The notes under the pieces were generated by a model. That model ran no database searches. It saw only the letters and a program-made list of their open reading frames with translations, and was not told the origin of the DNA. Positions 26,101-38,337 of a DNA stretch of 64,000 nt are shown piece after piece. Position 1 is the first letter of the stretch. Each line of letters starts with the position of its first letter. Source of the DNA: Talpa occidentalis (taxonomy: Eukaryota; Chordata; Mammalia; Eulipotyphla; Talpidae); assembly GCF_014898055.3 (NCBI RefSeq), contig NW_023605194.1, positions 62,163,361 through 62,227,360 on the forward strand. Reading direction: 5' to 3'. The position numbers were made by a program, and so were the translations under genes.

Positions 26101-29100
26101 TGGAATCCAAAGGTCCAGGCTACCAGTATGACTCTTTTATTTAGGGTTATTCTTATTTTCAACTTGTAGGAGAAAATTCTTTAAAAATATATACATTTTC
26201 TTGTTTATGCTTGTTGAATAAGTGGGTGGGTGGGTGGATGGATGATAAAGGATTAAAAGATTGCAAGTTCAGTGAAAGAGCCTATCTAGAGTCAGAAGAC
26301 TGGAATTCTAGTCCTAACTGGGCCACTAGCTAGTTGGAACTCCCTAGGCTTTGTTTCCTCATCTCTAAAAAAGGGGCAGGGTGGTGCTTGGATTTTCACC
26401 CACTATGGCAGATTTCCACCCACTATAGCAGATTTCCTAGCTTTTCCTACCAATAGAATTACCAGGGAAGTTGTTTGAGATCCAGATTCCCCCATTCCTT
26501 TACTAAGCATTTTGATTCAAAGGATCTGGGATTTGGCCTGGAAATCTATATATTTTTTTAAAAGTGCAACAGCTGTCTTTTACACTCTATCCAGTATAAG
26601 AATTTGTACCTGCCATGCTCTCTGATCTGCCTTCAGACTGTGATGCCTCATTATTTATGTACTGTGAAATGTGTAGTTAGAAACTCACTACCAAAAATGG
26701 GGCACTTGTCTAAACAAAATGCTTATCTTACCAGTGAAGTCAAGAAAGGTCTTTCAAAAGGGATAGTTCTTTGCCCTCCCAATTAAGGCATTATATCTTG
26801 GAGCCTAGAAAAGTGAGTTTTATTTTTCCACCATCACCTTTGGTTACTTGTGTCTTAACTTCTGATATACATACCAGCTGTTTTTCTTTCTCAGCTGATG
26901 ATTTGAAAGACTATACTGAAAATCCTACTAATCAATGTGTATATATATATATTTTTAAAAGAAACTGAAGGAGATTGCATTCCCAAGGACAGATGAATTG
27001 AAAAAGGACCTTTTAAAGAAATATAACGTAGAATACCAAGAATATTTGCAAAGCAAAGTAAGTTCAATTGGTACATTTATTTCATGACTGTTTTCTATGC
27101 AAATATTTTTTATTTCATTTTCATATGATGGGTTTTTCAAATGTCACATGTATTTAAATTAAATATTAAAGATACAGCAATAAAAAAAATTCATGTTGAT
27201 GTTCAGGTGAAGCATTTGCAACAAAGATGTGGTATTTTTATTTTCCTGCAACATCTAATAAAGTGATGGCTTAGAAAGTAGATTTCCGATAGTGATTCAA
27301 ATAGAGAGTTTTGGCCATCACTTGCCAATGTAACCTTGAGTCCCAGGCCAGTTCTTTGCCAATGAATAAAGGCAGTAGGAAGTAGGGAGAGAAGTATATG
27401 GTTTCTGATATATCTAATTATGTAAGCCTTGAAATTGTAAATTAGATTCTTAAGTATTACAGTTAATATTACATTGAGATGGAAGAATAACTAATCATAT
27501 GAGACAAATGTAATTGTATCACCAAGAGGTGATAGTTTCTGGACTGCTATTAAATAAAGAGTGAAATGATCATAATATCTAAGAGATGGAAAGGCTATGA
27601 AAGTAGAAATTGATCAGTCTAAGGATTCTTAAGTTCAAAACATGAATTCTTAATGTTGATGACATTGTGATAAAGGTTGTTTTGCTTTTTTTTGTTATTT
27701 GTTTTTGTGTTTATTTGCTTTAGAAGTTGTCACCTTTACTGATTCTTTTTTTAGTTCAGTCTCACTGACTCTAAACATACTTAGCTCTACTTTCCATGGG
27801 CATAAACCACAAGTCAGGTTTGATAGAGGTGCTTTAACTAAGTGGTAAAAAAGTATTGAAATCAGGGGCCTCCCTGGTGGCACAAGAGGTTAAGACGCAG
27901 CACTATGAAGCTATCCACAGCCACTGCAGCACAAGTTCGATCCCCAGCCAGGGAGCTGACCTATCTGGCGCAGCAGAGCTTTCCTGTCTCACCCGCTGTC
28001 CCCCTCAGCAGTGTATTTCAGTCAGTTTACCTGTTCTACTCCTCACTCTGTCTCTGGTGAATGCTCTCACCGCCCACACCTCTGGCCTGTACCCCATACT
28101 CTTATATGCATAAATAAGTAAATCTTAAAAAAAAAAAAGTATCAAAATCAAAAGTTCCCCTTAAGTGTAAATATTAATAACTTGATTTGAACTCTGAAGG
28201 CTAGAAATGACCTTGGGGGCTCAGACAAAGAATAGTAGGGAGAGAAAAGCCCAGTGCAGACTCCCTTCCCCACTCAGTTTTGTGTGTGGTTGTCTCCTGG
28301 GACCACCTCAGCAGCTGTTGTGCTGTCCGCATTCAGTGATACCCATTAGGTCACAGTCCCCAGTTTATGACATGTTGCCATCTCTAGGGGGACTTGGTGG
28401 CAACCTGTATTCCTACAGGAGCTGAATAGACACACCAGTTCTTGCTACAGGAGCACCAATGTTGTCCTTGACTTAGAAATGCAGAATCTCGGATCCAACT
28501 CCAGCCCTGCCATAGGAAAACGTGTCCTGTAGCAAGCCGGGATGATGGTGTGTTTATCAAAGTGCTGCTGAAAACTGGGCTCCCAACCCACCTCTTTCCA
28601 AAAGTCTCGTTTTCATCGAAATCATTTGGGAAACTTATTAAAAATTTCTATTCTCTGACCTAATAATGCTTGCATATTTTTGTTAAGACAGGTGAGCTTG
28701 GGAACCTTCATTTTTAATCAAACTCCTGGCTCATGATAGAGGTGATTGGGCCATGATTTTGAGAATTATTTCATAGTGAATCCTCCTTCTCCATAAAGTT
28801 CCAACTGTACGAGTTCTAGAGTCAAATGCAAAATGTTCCAGGGCAGCACTGTGCAAGGAGACTTCCTGTGATGGTGGCTATGGAGGCCACAGCCATGTGG
28901 CTTGCATGTGCTTAAACTGTGGCGAGCACGGCTGAGAAAATGATGCAGCAATGCAGGACTTGTCTTTCTGTCCCACCAGATAAGCCCTCCCATTTCCTTT
29001 ATTTACCCTCTAGGCTTAACGAACTTTGTTTTCTTACATTCTGAGGAAAGAGAGCCTTGTTAGGAAGATCACATCTGAATTGCTGACACGAGGTGATAGC

Positions 29101-32100
29101 AAAAGCAAGCTGGCCTCAGCCGAAACCTCCAGACGCTTGTGTCTGAAGGATGGACAGGCTTATCCTTGCCCACTCCCCCTTCTTCTCCCTTGGAACTCTG
29201 GATAAATACCCCAACCCTCTGTCAAAGAGCAGGACGGTGGTCTTTCAGACACAAGTCTGCTGCCCTCCTCAGTTTGTCGACAAATCAAACTACCTTCCTT
29301 CTCCTCAAAATCGGTTTCCTTTGACTGGCTAAGGGAACCGAGACCGAATTCAGGATCAGAACTGAATTTCTAATTTTTTTATTTCATTTTAATTGATTTA
29401 AATATAAATTACTACATATGGCTAATGGCTACTCTATTGGACAGTGCAGTTTAGGCTGATAGAATCAATCCTAAGGTATTTTTTCCATATGATCTGGTTG
29501 GTCTGGCTGAGCATGACAACCTTGACCTTGATTTTCTAATATTTAAAAGAACAGGGGAATGGAGGGGACTTGATTGCCATGCCTAGCTCTCATCAAAATG
29601 AGTGAATTTAGAACTGCTGCCTTCATCAGATTAGCATTTTTCCAGTGCTGTTTCCATTGTGATTCCCTGGAGACATATTTCTATCTGAGCTATGTCTGTC
29701 TGAGAGAAGAGCAAAAGCATCTAATGTCAGTTTGATATTTCTGCCTGGGAAACTAACCTTTGATTCTGGCAACCACATTTTTTAGAACAAATATAAAGCC
29801 GAAATTCTCAAAAAACTGGAACATCAGAGACTGATAGAGGCTGAGAGGAAGCGGATCGCCCAGATGCGCCAGCAGCAGCTAGAATCAGAGCAGTTTCTGT
29901 TTTTCGAAGATCAACTTAAGAAGCAAGAATTAGCCCGGGGTCATATACCCAGCCAGGAAACCTCGGTGCTGTCAGAGCAGATTGATGGGAGTGCTTTGTC
30001 CTGTCTTTCCACGTGCCAGAACAATTCCTTGCTGAATATACTTGGAGATCAACCTAATAAAAGTGATGCAAGCGATCTGGCCAGCCACTCTCCTCCAGTC
30101 AACAGGGCCTTAAAGCCAGCTGCTACTCTAAGTGCTGTTCAGAGTAAGTGATGAAATGCACCCCTGCAAGACGCTAAGCTTATAGTCCAAGCTGTCCAAG
30201 CTCCTCTAGGAGTCTCATTTCATTGTCAGTTTTGGTGCATCATGTGGTGTGAACGACATAGCCAGTTTTCCAACACCAGCTGCCTTTTACTCTCTGTAAC
30301 CAAGAAATTCAGATACCCTGATTTGCCCCATAGAACAGATGCTCTAATAAGCAATAAGCAGTAGACTTTGTTTTGTTGTGGCACAGAGATTTTAAGAGAG
30401 AAAAATTCCAAATATCTTTTCTTTCATGTATTTTAATCAGGAAATACATGAATCTTAAAGGTTAACAGTTAACACTAGAAAGAGAAGATGATGTTGAGAA
30501 AATTGTTCATCCAGAATATTCCTCAGTAATTTACATTGCAATGTGTAGCATTTCTCTGGCCTAGGAGGATCTCATACACGTAGGTAGTTAACAACCAAAT
30601 GGATTATGTGTTTCTGCCAACAATTAGTGCTGATTTAGTACCCTAGATCAGTGCTGGCAAGTTGCCAAAATTAAATGGGGACTCTTCCTGGCAGATGTTA
30701 TCAGATGGGATTTGTGCTCCCATTGATTTTAAAAGATAGGCAACCATTTTATAATCACTGCTAATTATTTCTGAAAATGTGTTGTCTTTAGTTAATGATC
30801 ACCAACATCATAAAGATTTATGTAACAGATAGTAAACACCATAAAGAATCTTTATCTAAGATGTATTCTATACAGCCTATGGTTATTATATAAGTATATA
30901 TGTTTTATGCATATATATGCTTTGTGCTAAAGAAAACACATACACACATGTAAATAGTTGACTAGCACACAAAAGCATAAAAGTGCTTATACCGCCTCAT
31001 CTGTTCCTAATTTATATGCAAAGAATAATTTTACTTTCCTTCTCATAAGCATTTACCTTTATGTGTTTTAAGATAAAGTGTGGAAAGAGGACCACCTGAT
31101 AATTTCATTTTTGATAGTGACATTGAACTGCAGTTGCTTGCCAAAACAGCTTTGAAGAATGGAGGAGGAGGTGGTGAGGTTTGTTTTTTAATCTTTTCTC
31201 CCTTTTCTGTCTCTTAGATTTAGTAGTTGAAGGACTGCGATGTGTGGTTTTATCAAGAGACCTTTCCCACAGATTTTTGTTGCTTGCAGAATCTAATACA
31301 GTGAGAGGAATAGAAACCTGTGGAATACTCTGTGGAAAACTGGTATGGTCTTTGTTTCATGTCCTTCTATAGGATTCTTTCAATAGCACTGGCTTTCTTG
31401 TTCTAAGCAGAGCAGAAAGCATCCTAAGATTTACAAATATTAGTAAATTAACTTGACAGATTAATTTAATAAAGCTATTGTCATTACTAATGAAATTATC
31501 ATAGAAAAAAATGCATTGTAAAATTTCAAAAGCTTGTTGTAAAGCATTAATCCAGCCATAATTTTTATTTGTTTAGGAAAATGGTGGGGTTTCCAAAACC
31601 AGGTTTTCTAAATCAAATTCCTATTGCAATTGTTAGTTTCGCATACATTTATACCATTAAACCTACTTTTTAGGGCCTCCCCCGTGGCACAGCGGTTGAG
31701 CGCTGGGTTGCGAAGCTGCCTGCAGCCTCTGCAGCACTGGTTCTATCCCTGGCCAAGGGGCGAGGGTCCCACATGGTGCACAGACCTCTCCTGCCGCCCG
31801 CTGCTCCCCTCAGCAGTGTACTTCATTAGTCCGCCTGCTCTGCTCTCCCCTCTGGTTCTGGTGGATTCTCTAACCCTCCCGCGCTTCTGACTGTATCCAG
31901 TGCTTGTATAAATAAATCTTTAAAAATAAATAAGTAAATAAAATAAACCTACTTTTTAACCTATTGTTATTTAACAATAATCTGAGGTTTTGCCGAATTC
32001 TTTAGGTCAAGGCAGTGGCTTCAACTAACTGAAATCTTACAACACAGGTCATATTTAAATATGAAATATTTTATCAGAAATATGAAAGACGATGTCAAAA

Positions 32101-35100
32101 TAGGAGATAGAATGAAGGTGTATTTAGTTTCCTTTTTTCAACAGAAATGAATGGTGTTCTTTGGATGTGTCCTTTACTATTTTCTCTTGGGTATCAATTT
32201 GTATTTTTGGATGCAGGATTATTTGTAGCCCTATATGTTTAGCTTGGGCACTGTTGTTTAACTGAATAATATGTTTTGCTCAATACATGTTCTCCTATTG
32301 TATTCTACTGCTGCATCTTTACTTTCCTCCAAGACAGAGAAGTAGTACAGGTGACAAGCACAGGAGAATGATCCACTTTCAGGGAACAGTGTACTGTGGC
32401 TGCTTCTCCCCAAGACCTTATGTTGGACTTAGTTGGATTGATTGATTGATTCCTTCATTTGACAGACTTTTACTAATTACCTATATGTGCCAGACACTGT
32501 GCTACGTCTTGGCATTCAGTAGCCTCCAACAGTCACAGCCCCTGGCCACAGGATGCTTATAAGATGCTTATGAAGATGCAGACATGACTAATTATCAATG
32601 GGCTGGGGGCTCTCAGTGGAAGTGTGGGATATCACGGGAATGTGTAATTGGGAAACTAAACTTGTCTTCAAGGATCTAGAAGGGTTTCCTGGAGAAGTGA
32701 TGGTCATGCTGGGCTGGAAGAATATACAAAGTTAGCTAAGAAAGATGGACGTGGGATGGAGGGAGGAGTTGCAATATAGGCTGAAGGAAGATGAGAGGGG
32801 AAATGGCACCATGGAGGGCTAGAAGCAGCTCCCAGCACAGACGTCTTCTACCTGAGGATTTGACCACCTTCCACACTCCTCCTCCTTCAACTCTTATCTT
32901 TCACCTGAGTGTTGTCATTTGATTTTCCTTTCTCTTTATCTAATTTTGCAAGTTCAAAGCGTAACCTTAATTATGGAAAATTTCATTGAGTTCCTCCAAT
33001 GGTAGAAAAAAGTCATATGTGTCAAAGCAAAACGTTTTTGTTAAAGACTGGTTTATTTATTCATACAGGAGTTGGGGTGTAGGCCAGAGGTATGGGAGGG
33101 TGAGAGGATTCCCCAGAGACAGAGTGGGGAACAGAACAGGTGGACTGACGGAAACACACTGCTGAGGGGAGCAGTGGGTGAGACTGGAGAGGTCTGCTGC
33201 GCCATGTGGGTCGGCTCCCGGGGAGCAAACTGCAGTGGCTGCTGATAGCTTCATAGTGCTGAGACTAAAACCCTTGTGCCAGCAGGGAGGCCCTCAAAGC
33301 AAAATATTATTAACAAAATAAAAACAAGACCATCAGCCTGCACAAACATTACAAATGTCCTTCAGTAACTCCAGAAAATCATTTGACTATAGTCTCCCGT
33401 CTCCCCTTCCCCTGCTACTATTTTATACTGGTGTTTCCCTTGCGAATGTGAAACATAAGACATTTATTAACTAAGCTTCCGTGGGCCAGCCTGGGATGCT
33501 AATTCCTACTTATGATAAATTTTCTGTTGTAAGAATGAGCTTCATGCTCCAGACAACAGCCAGAGTATTGGCACATAATACATTTTCAAGTTTGGGCTTT
33601 TTGAATTCCTTTTAAATTGTGATGGGGGCAGGAGGAGATATCAGTGGTGAGACACTTTCTGCCCCCACAGGAAAACATTGTGCTTTCTATTCATGTTCTG
33701 TTTTTCCTATCAGATGTTTTTTATTCTTTTTGCTACTTGTTTTTTAGACACATAATGAATTTACAATTACCCACGTAATCGTGCCAAGGCAGTCTGCGGG
33801 ACCTGACTATTGTGACGTGGAGAATGTGGAGGAATTATTCAGTGTTCAAGATCAACACGGTCTTCTCACTCTGGGATGGATTCATGTACGTTTGACCTCT
33901 TGAGTCTCTTTATTCATTTGTGTTGTGTTGTTTTTCTCCTTGAGAAAATTTAGTTTCATTTAAATAGCTTATTTTTCATTTTTCAAGTGTAATAATGTCA
34001 TCATATGTTCAAAGCATCTTCTTCAGTGCTAAGCCGTGAATAACTGTGTCAAATCTGGGTTTGGAGAGGGCAATATTAAGCTGTTTTCTACCATCGAAGT
34101 TAAAAGTGAGAGAAACATTTAGAAATTAGATGACTTGTTTTGATGATTTTAGGTAATATAATGGAGGCCTAATCAGACTCTCAATTGCTTTGACTACACA
34201 ATTATTAATATTCTTTTTCCCTTTGCTATAGGGTCTAGATCAGATTATTTTAGGAAAATTTCTGAGAATGCTTGTTTTCTCCAGTTCTACTGAGGAATAA
34301 TTAACATGTATAAGTAGGTTTAGCTCTCATCTCATATTGCTATAATAAAAAGAAAAACATTTTTCACTGTGATTATGAAATGTTATCATTTACTCTCTCA
34401 ACAACTTCGCTGTGTATGATCCTCAGGTACTAGCCACAGTCACCATGTTGTACATTACATCTCTGGCACTTATTTATCTTATAACTGGAAGTTTGTATCT
34501 TTTCACACCTTCCTCCAGTTCCCTTACCCCTCCTCTTAAAAATACCTTCTTTCGACTTGTTTATACATGTCAGGTGAGAGCCATAATGTCCACTTCACCT
34601 CTACTGCTGGCATCAACTGTACATACAGTTAAGTGTAGGACCAAGGGGGGGAGGCCAGCAAAATCCACCTGGCCATTATAGGGGCAGGAAAGGGATTAGT
34701 AATCAAAAACATGAGTTTAAGTCAACTCTGCCAAGAATTCAATATAGAAATGTTGGCAAGTTCCTTAAGCAATCTGACTAACAGTGACCCTCGCAGCTGG
34801 GTCCAGGTGATGGTGAGTATTAAATGAGATTATATCAGTGAATTTTTTAGCACATATTTCTGGGATCTTAGAAAATTTTGGCTCATTGTTGTTGGTGATA
34901 GTATTCTATTTTCCTATCCATGGTGTACTCTGTCTGGTATTCAGTTTATACTTCTGGGTACTATTATAGGATGCTGGCCAAGATTTCCTGGACACTTCTG
35001 GGGACCTCCAAGAGCCCCTGAAGAGTGATAAGTGACCATTTTTAATTTTACTTGCTTTATAGAGAAGCATCAATTGGTTCAGGACACACACAAGCCAAGC

Positions 35101-38100
35101 ATTTGGTGTTGGGTAATTTAAGAGAGTGGAGGAGGCTTTAGTTTTAGTTTCACCTATAAATTACGATGTGCCCTTGGTCAGGACTCACAGTTCCCTTATT
35201 TCAGGTTCCTTCATTAATCAGTTCCATTAATGAATTACTTCCCTTCCTCATGGGATTTGTGTGAACCATAGACAATAGGTATGAAAGCCCTTTGAAAAGC
35301 ATAAACTGCCTTTCAAATGCAAGAAATTACTTGTAATAAATTTGCAAAACTTTCTTTATGTCCATTTGTTTTACTTAACAGTAGGTAATGTGCCTTACTC
35401 TTTGCTTAGAAATTGATGATTTCAAATACATTAATTTAATGTGACTTTTATGTAACAAGAATGTATAACAAAGCAAAAACAAAATTGTAGCAAATAAATT
35501 GAACATAAACTAAGGAAGAGTGACAGTGCATTTAATTGTACATGTTCAAAAGTCAGATTTAGTTTATCTTAGAAAACATTTTCCAAATTAAAGGCAGAAG
35601 TTTTTATCTTAAGACCTTTGTATATAATGAATGTATATAATGAAGTTAAGTATTTAATGAACTTGACATAATTGTAGACTTTTTTGACTTTGCTTTTTGT
35701 TTAATTTATTTTACCATATAGAACTCTATAAAGTTATGTTTCTAAACCTCAATGGTTGTAATGACTTTTGGTGATAATGCTATTGAGCATAATGACAGCA
35801 ACAAATTCCAGAGTTAACTTTTTTCAGATATAAATGAGCCATTGGAAAGGAGAATTGAATCAGAATCAGACAGATCTGGATTTGTATTAAGTTTTCTCAG
35901 CTTAACTAGCCCTGTAACCTTCAGCAGATCACTTCCTATTCTGTTGAGCTCAGTTTCCTCATCTGTAAAATGGGGATAATAACACTTATCTTTTTGCTAT
36001 AAAATTAAATGAGATGATTCATGGAAAGTGACAGTTCAATGCCTGGCACATTGTTCAGTTGCGTTAAATGGTGTCTCCTCTCGTGTCTTTGAGTCGTCGC
36101 CGTCATCATCATCATTTTTATTTTCATAGAGTGGGGAGTAGGAGAACTGTCCTCATCAGAGAAATAATTCCTTTTGGCAGAAATGAAGGGCTCAGAATCT
36201 CTTGTGGTGTGCATTCATTTTGAAAATAAATTAATAGTCATAATAATAAATTGTCTGTTGCCAGTCTGCTCACTGCCCCCAAGGCACTACAACTCCTAGG
36301 AACACGTATTACCTTCTCACCAAGGTCTGGAAAGCTCTCTGTACTTGTTGGAGTTTTTCACAAATTCAGATAAAGGGCAGCCAGATCCTCACATTTGTGC
36401 CCTCACTAAAAATTTGAGTTTTAAAAGTTAGGATAATTTCCTTTCCTCAGTCCTTCTAGAGCTTTGCAAACCAAGTTAAGAGTTATTTTTTTCCTATTGA
36501 ACATGCATCTTTCTGTAGACAGATGTCCATGGAATTTACCTTCACTATGTTAAAGGGGAAAAGAATTTTATTTATTTTTTTGGTTTTTTAAAAATTGCAT
36601 TATTTTTATTGAGGTAATGTTGGTTCATAATACTGCATAGGATTTCGGGGTACAGGTTCACACCTCCTCAGATGTCAGTCACCACACACACACCCCAAGA
36701 TCTCATGACCCCCCACAATCCCTTGGGCCCCTCCCACCTTTACCCTCCACCCCATATGATCTGGTAGCCTCAATTCTTTAGTCATATTTCTAGGGTTTGT
36801 TTTGGTTTTATTTTTGTCTGTTTCTTTGTTTTATTTCTTTATATTCCACACATGAGTGATACATCTGAAATTCCCTTTTTTCTGTTTTATATAATAACCT
36901 CTAGTTCCACCCATAATGTCACAAATGGCAAGATTTCATCTTTTTATTTTATAGCTGAGTTGTATTTCATTGAATAAATATACCACATGTTCAAAGGGGA
37001 AAGGAATTTTAAAATCTTGGATTTCTTCAACAGGACTTCAGTATGTGTAAAAAGCATGAAATTATTTCTGTGGGCCAATGACTTTTAATTAATATAGCAA
37101 CACTAACATAGCAGCAATAACATAGCAATCCTTTCTTTCTGTGTGCTAGGCACTGTTCTAAGAACTTTTATGTGAATTGTCTCATCTAATTTTCATAGGC
37201 ATCCCATGAAGGAAATGGCTGTTATCCCTATTTTGCAATTGATCGAATGGGTCTGAGGAAGTAACCTTCACAGTTGCACACTGCTAGTGAGTAGTGAACC
37301 CAGAATTCAAACAGTGCAAGCCAATAACCTTAGTCTCACGATTAAAAGTCATGTTCCCTTTTCAAGGGTAATTATGACTTACTATGAATGTTAAAATCAT
37401 GTGGATACATGTATTATTATATATTATTCATATTCAAATATGAACTTCTGATTCATCTTTTAAAAACACAAGTTTGTATGTAGGCAAAAAGCCTGGAATA
37501 TACTTCTTTTTATGTATAATTGCTTCTGTGTATTCACTTGTGCAAGATGAGTCCTGAATACAGTCAACAACTTGGGGTCCACTGTCCATTTGTAGGGAGG
37601 TGATCCACCAAAGGGTAACAGCAACATGTGGGACTTTTAGTAAAAACTTTCTTTTGTGTCAGTGGTTTTGCATGTACACACCTCTGGGTTTCCACTCCCA
37701 GCTGTGTGACCCTGAGCATCAGGTTTTTTGTACACAAAATCAACATGATAATGGAAATAGCCCCTGCGTGAGTTGTAACCAATGAATGAGAATCTACTCC
37801 AAGTCTCTGGCAAATTAATTTCCAGTTCTGTCTTCCCCAATAAGCATAAAGTACATGAACATTCCCAGGAACCTCTTCTAAAAATCCTAGTTATTCCTGA
37901 GATACAGGAAAAAATTATGTCAGGAAGATGTTTTTAAAAGTTCTGGTTTGATTAATGATGGTGAAAAAGAAAAAGCAAACTAGTGTTTTCTCATAGAGTA
38001 GGCCACGGCCTAGACTAAGGCTCAGTGACCCTAATAAGTTTGTCCTCCTCTTCCTGCAGACCCATCCCACTCAACCTGTGTTCTTATCCAGCGTGGATCT

Positions 38101-38297
38101 TCACACTCACTGTTCCTATCAGCTCATGTTGCCAGAGGCAATTGCCATTGTTTGTTCACCAAAGCATAATGAGTAAGTGTAATGGTTAAAAATAGTAACT
38201 ACTCCATGCATGGGTGAACTGGTGGTGGGAAATATTACAGGGATACACCTGAGAGGAGAAAGCAAACATTGTAGAAAAATGAACAGTGATGTAAAAA

Positions 38298-38337
<40 letters not shown>

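Noticed and set aside
32455..32850. Possible ancient interspersed repeat (CCAGACACTGTGCTACG and following)
   Set aside because: Resembles a common old mammalian repeat but too diverged to name from sequence alone.
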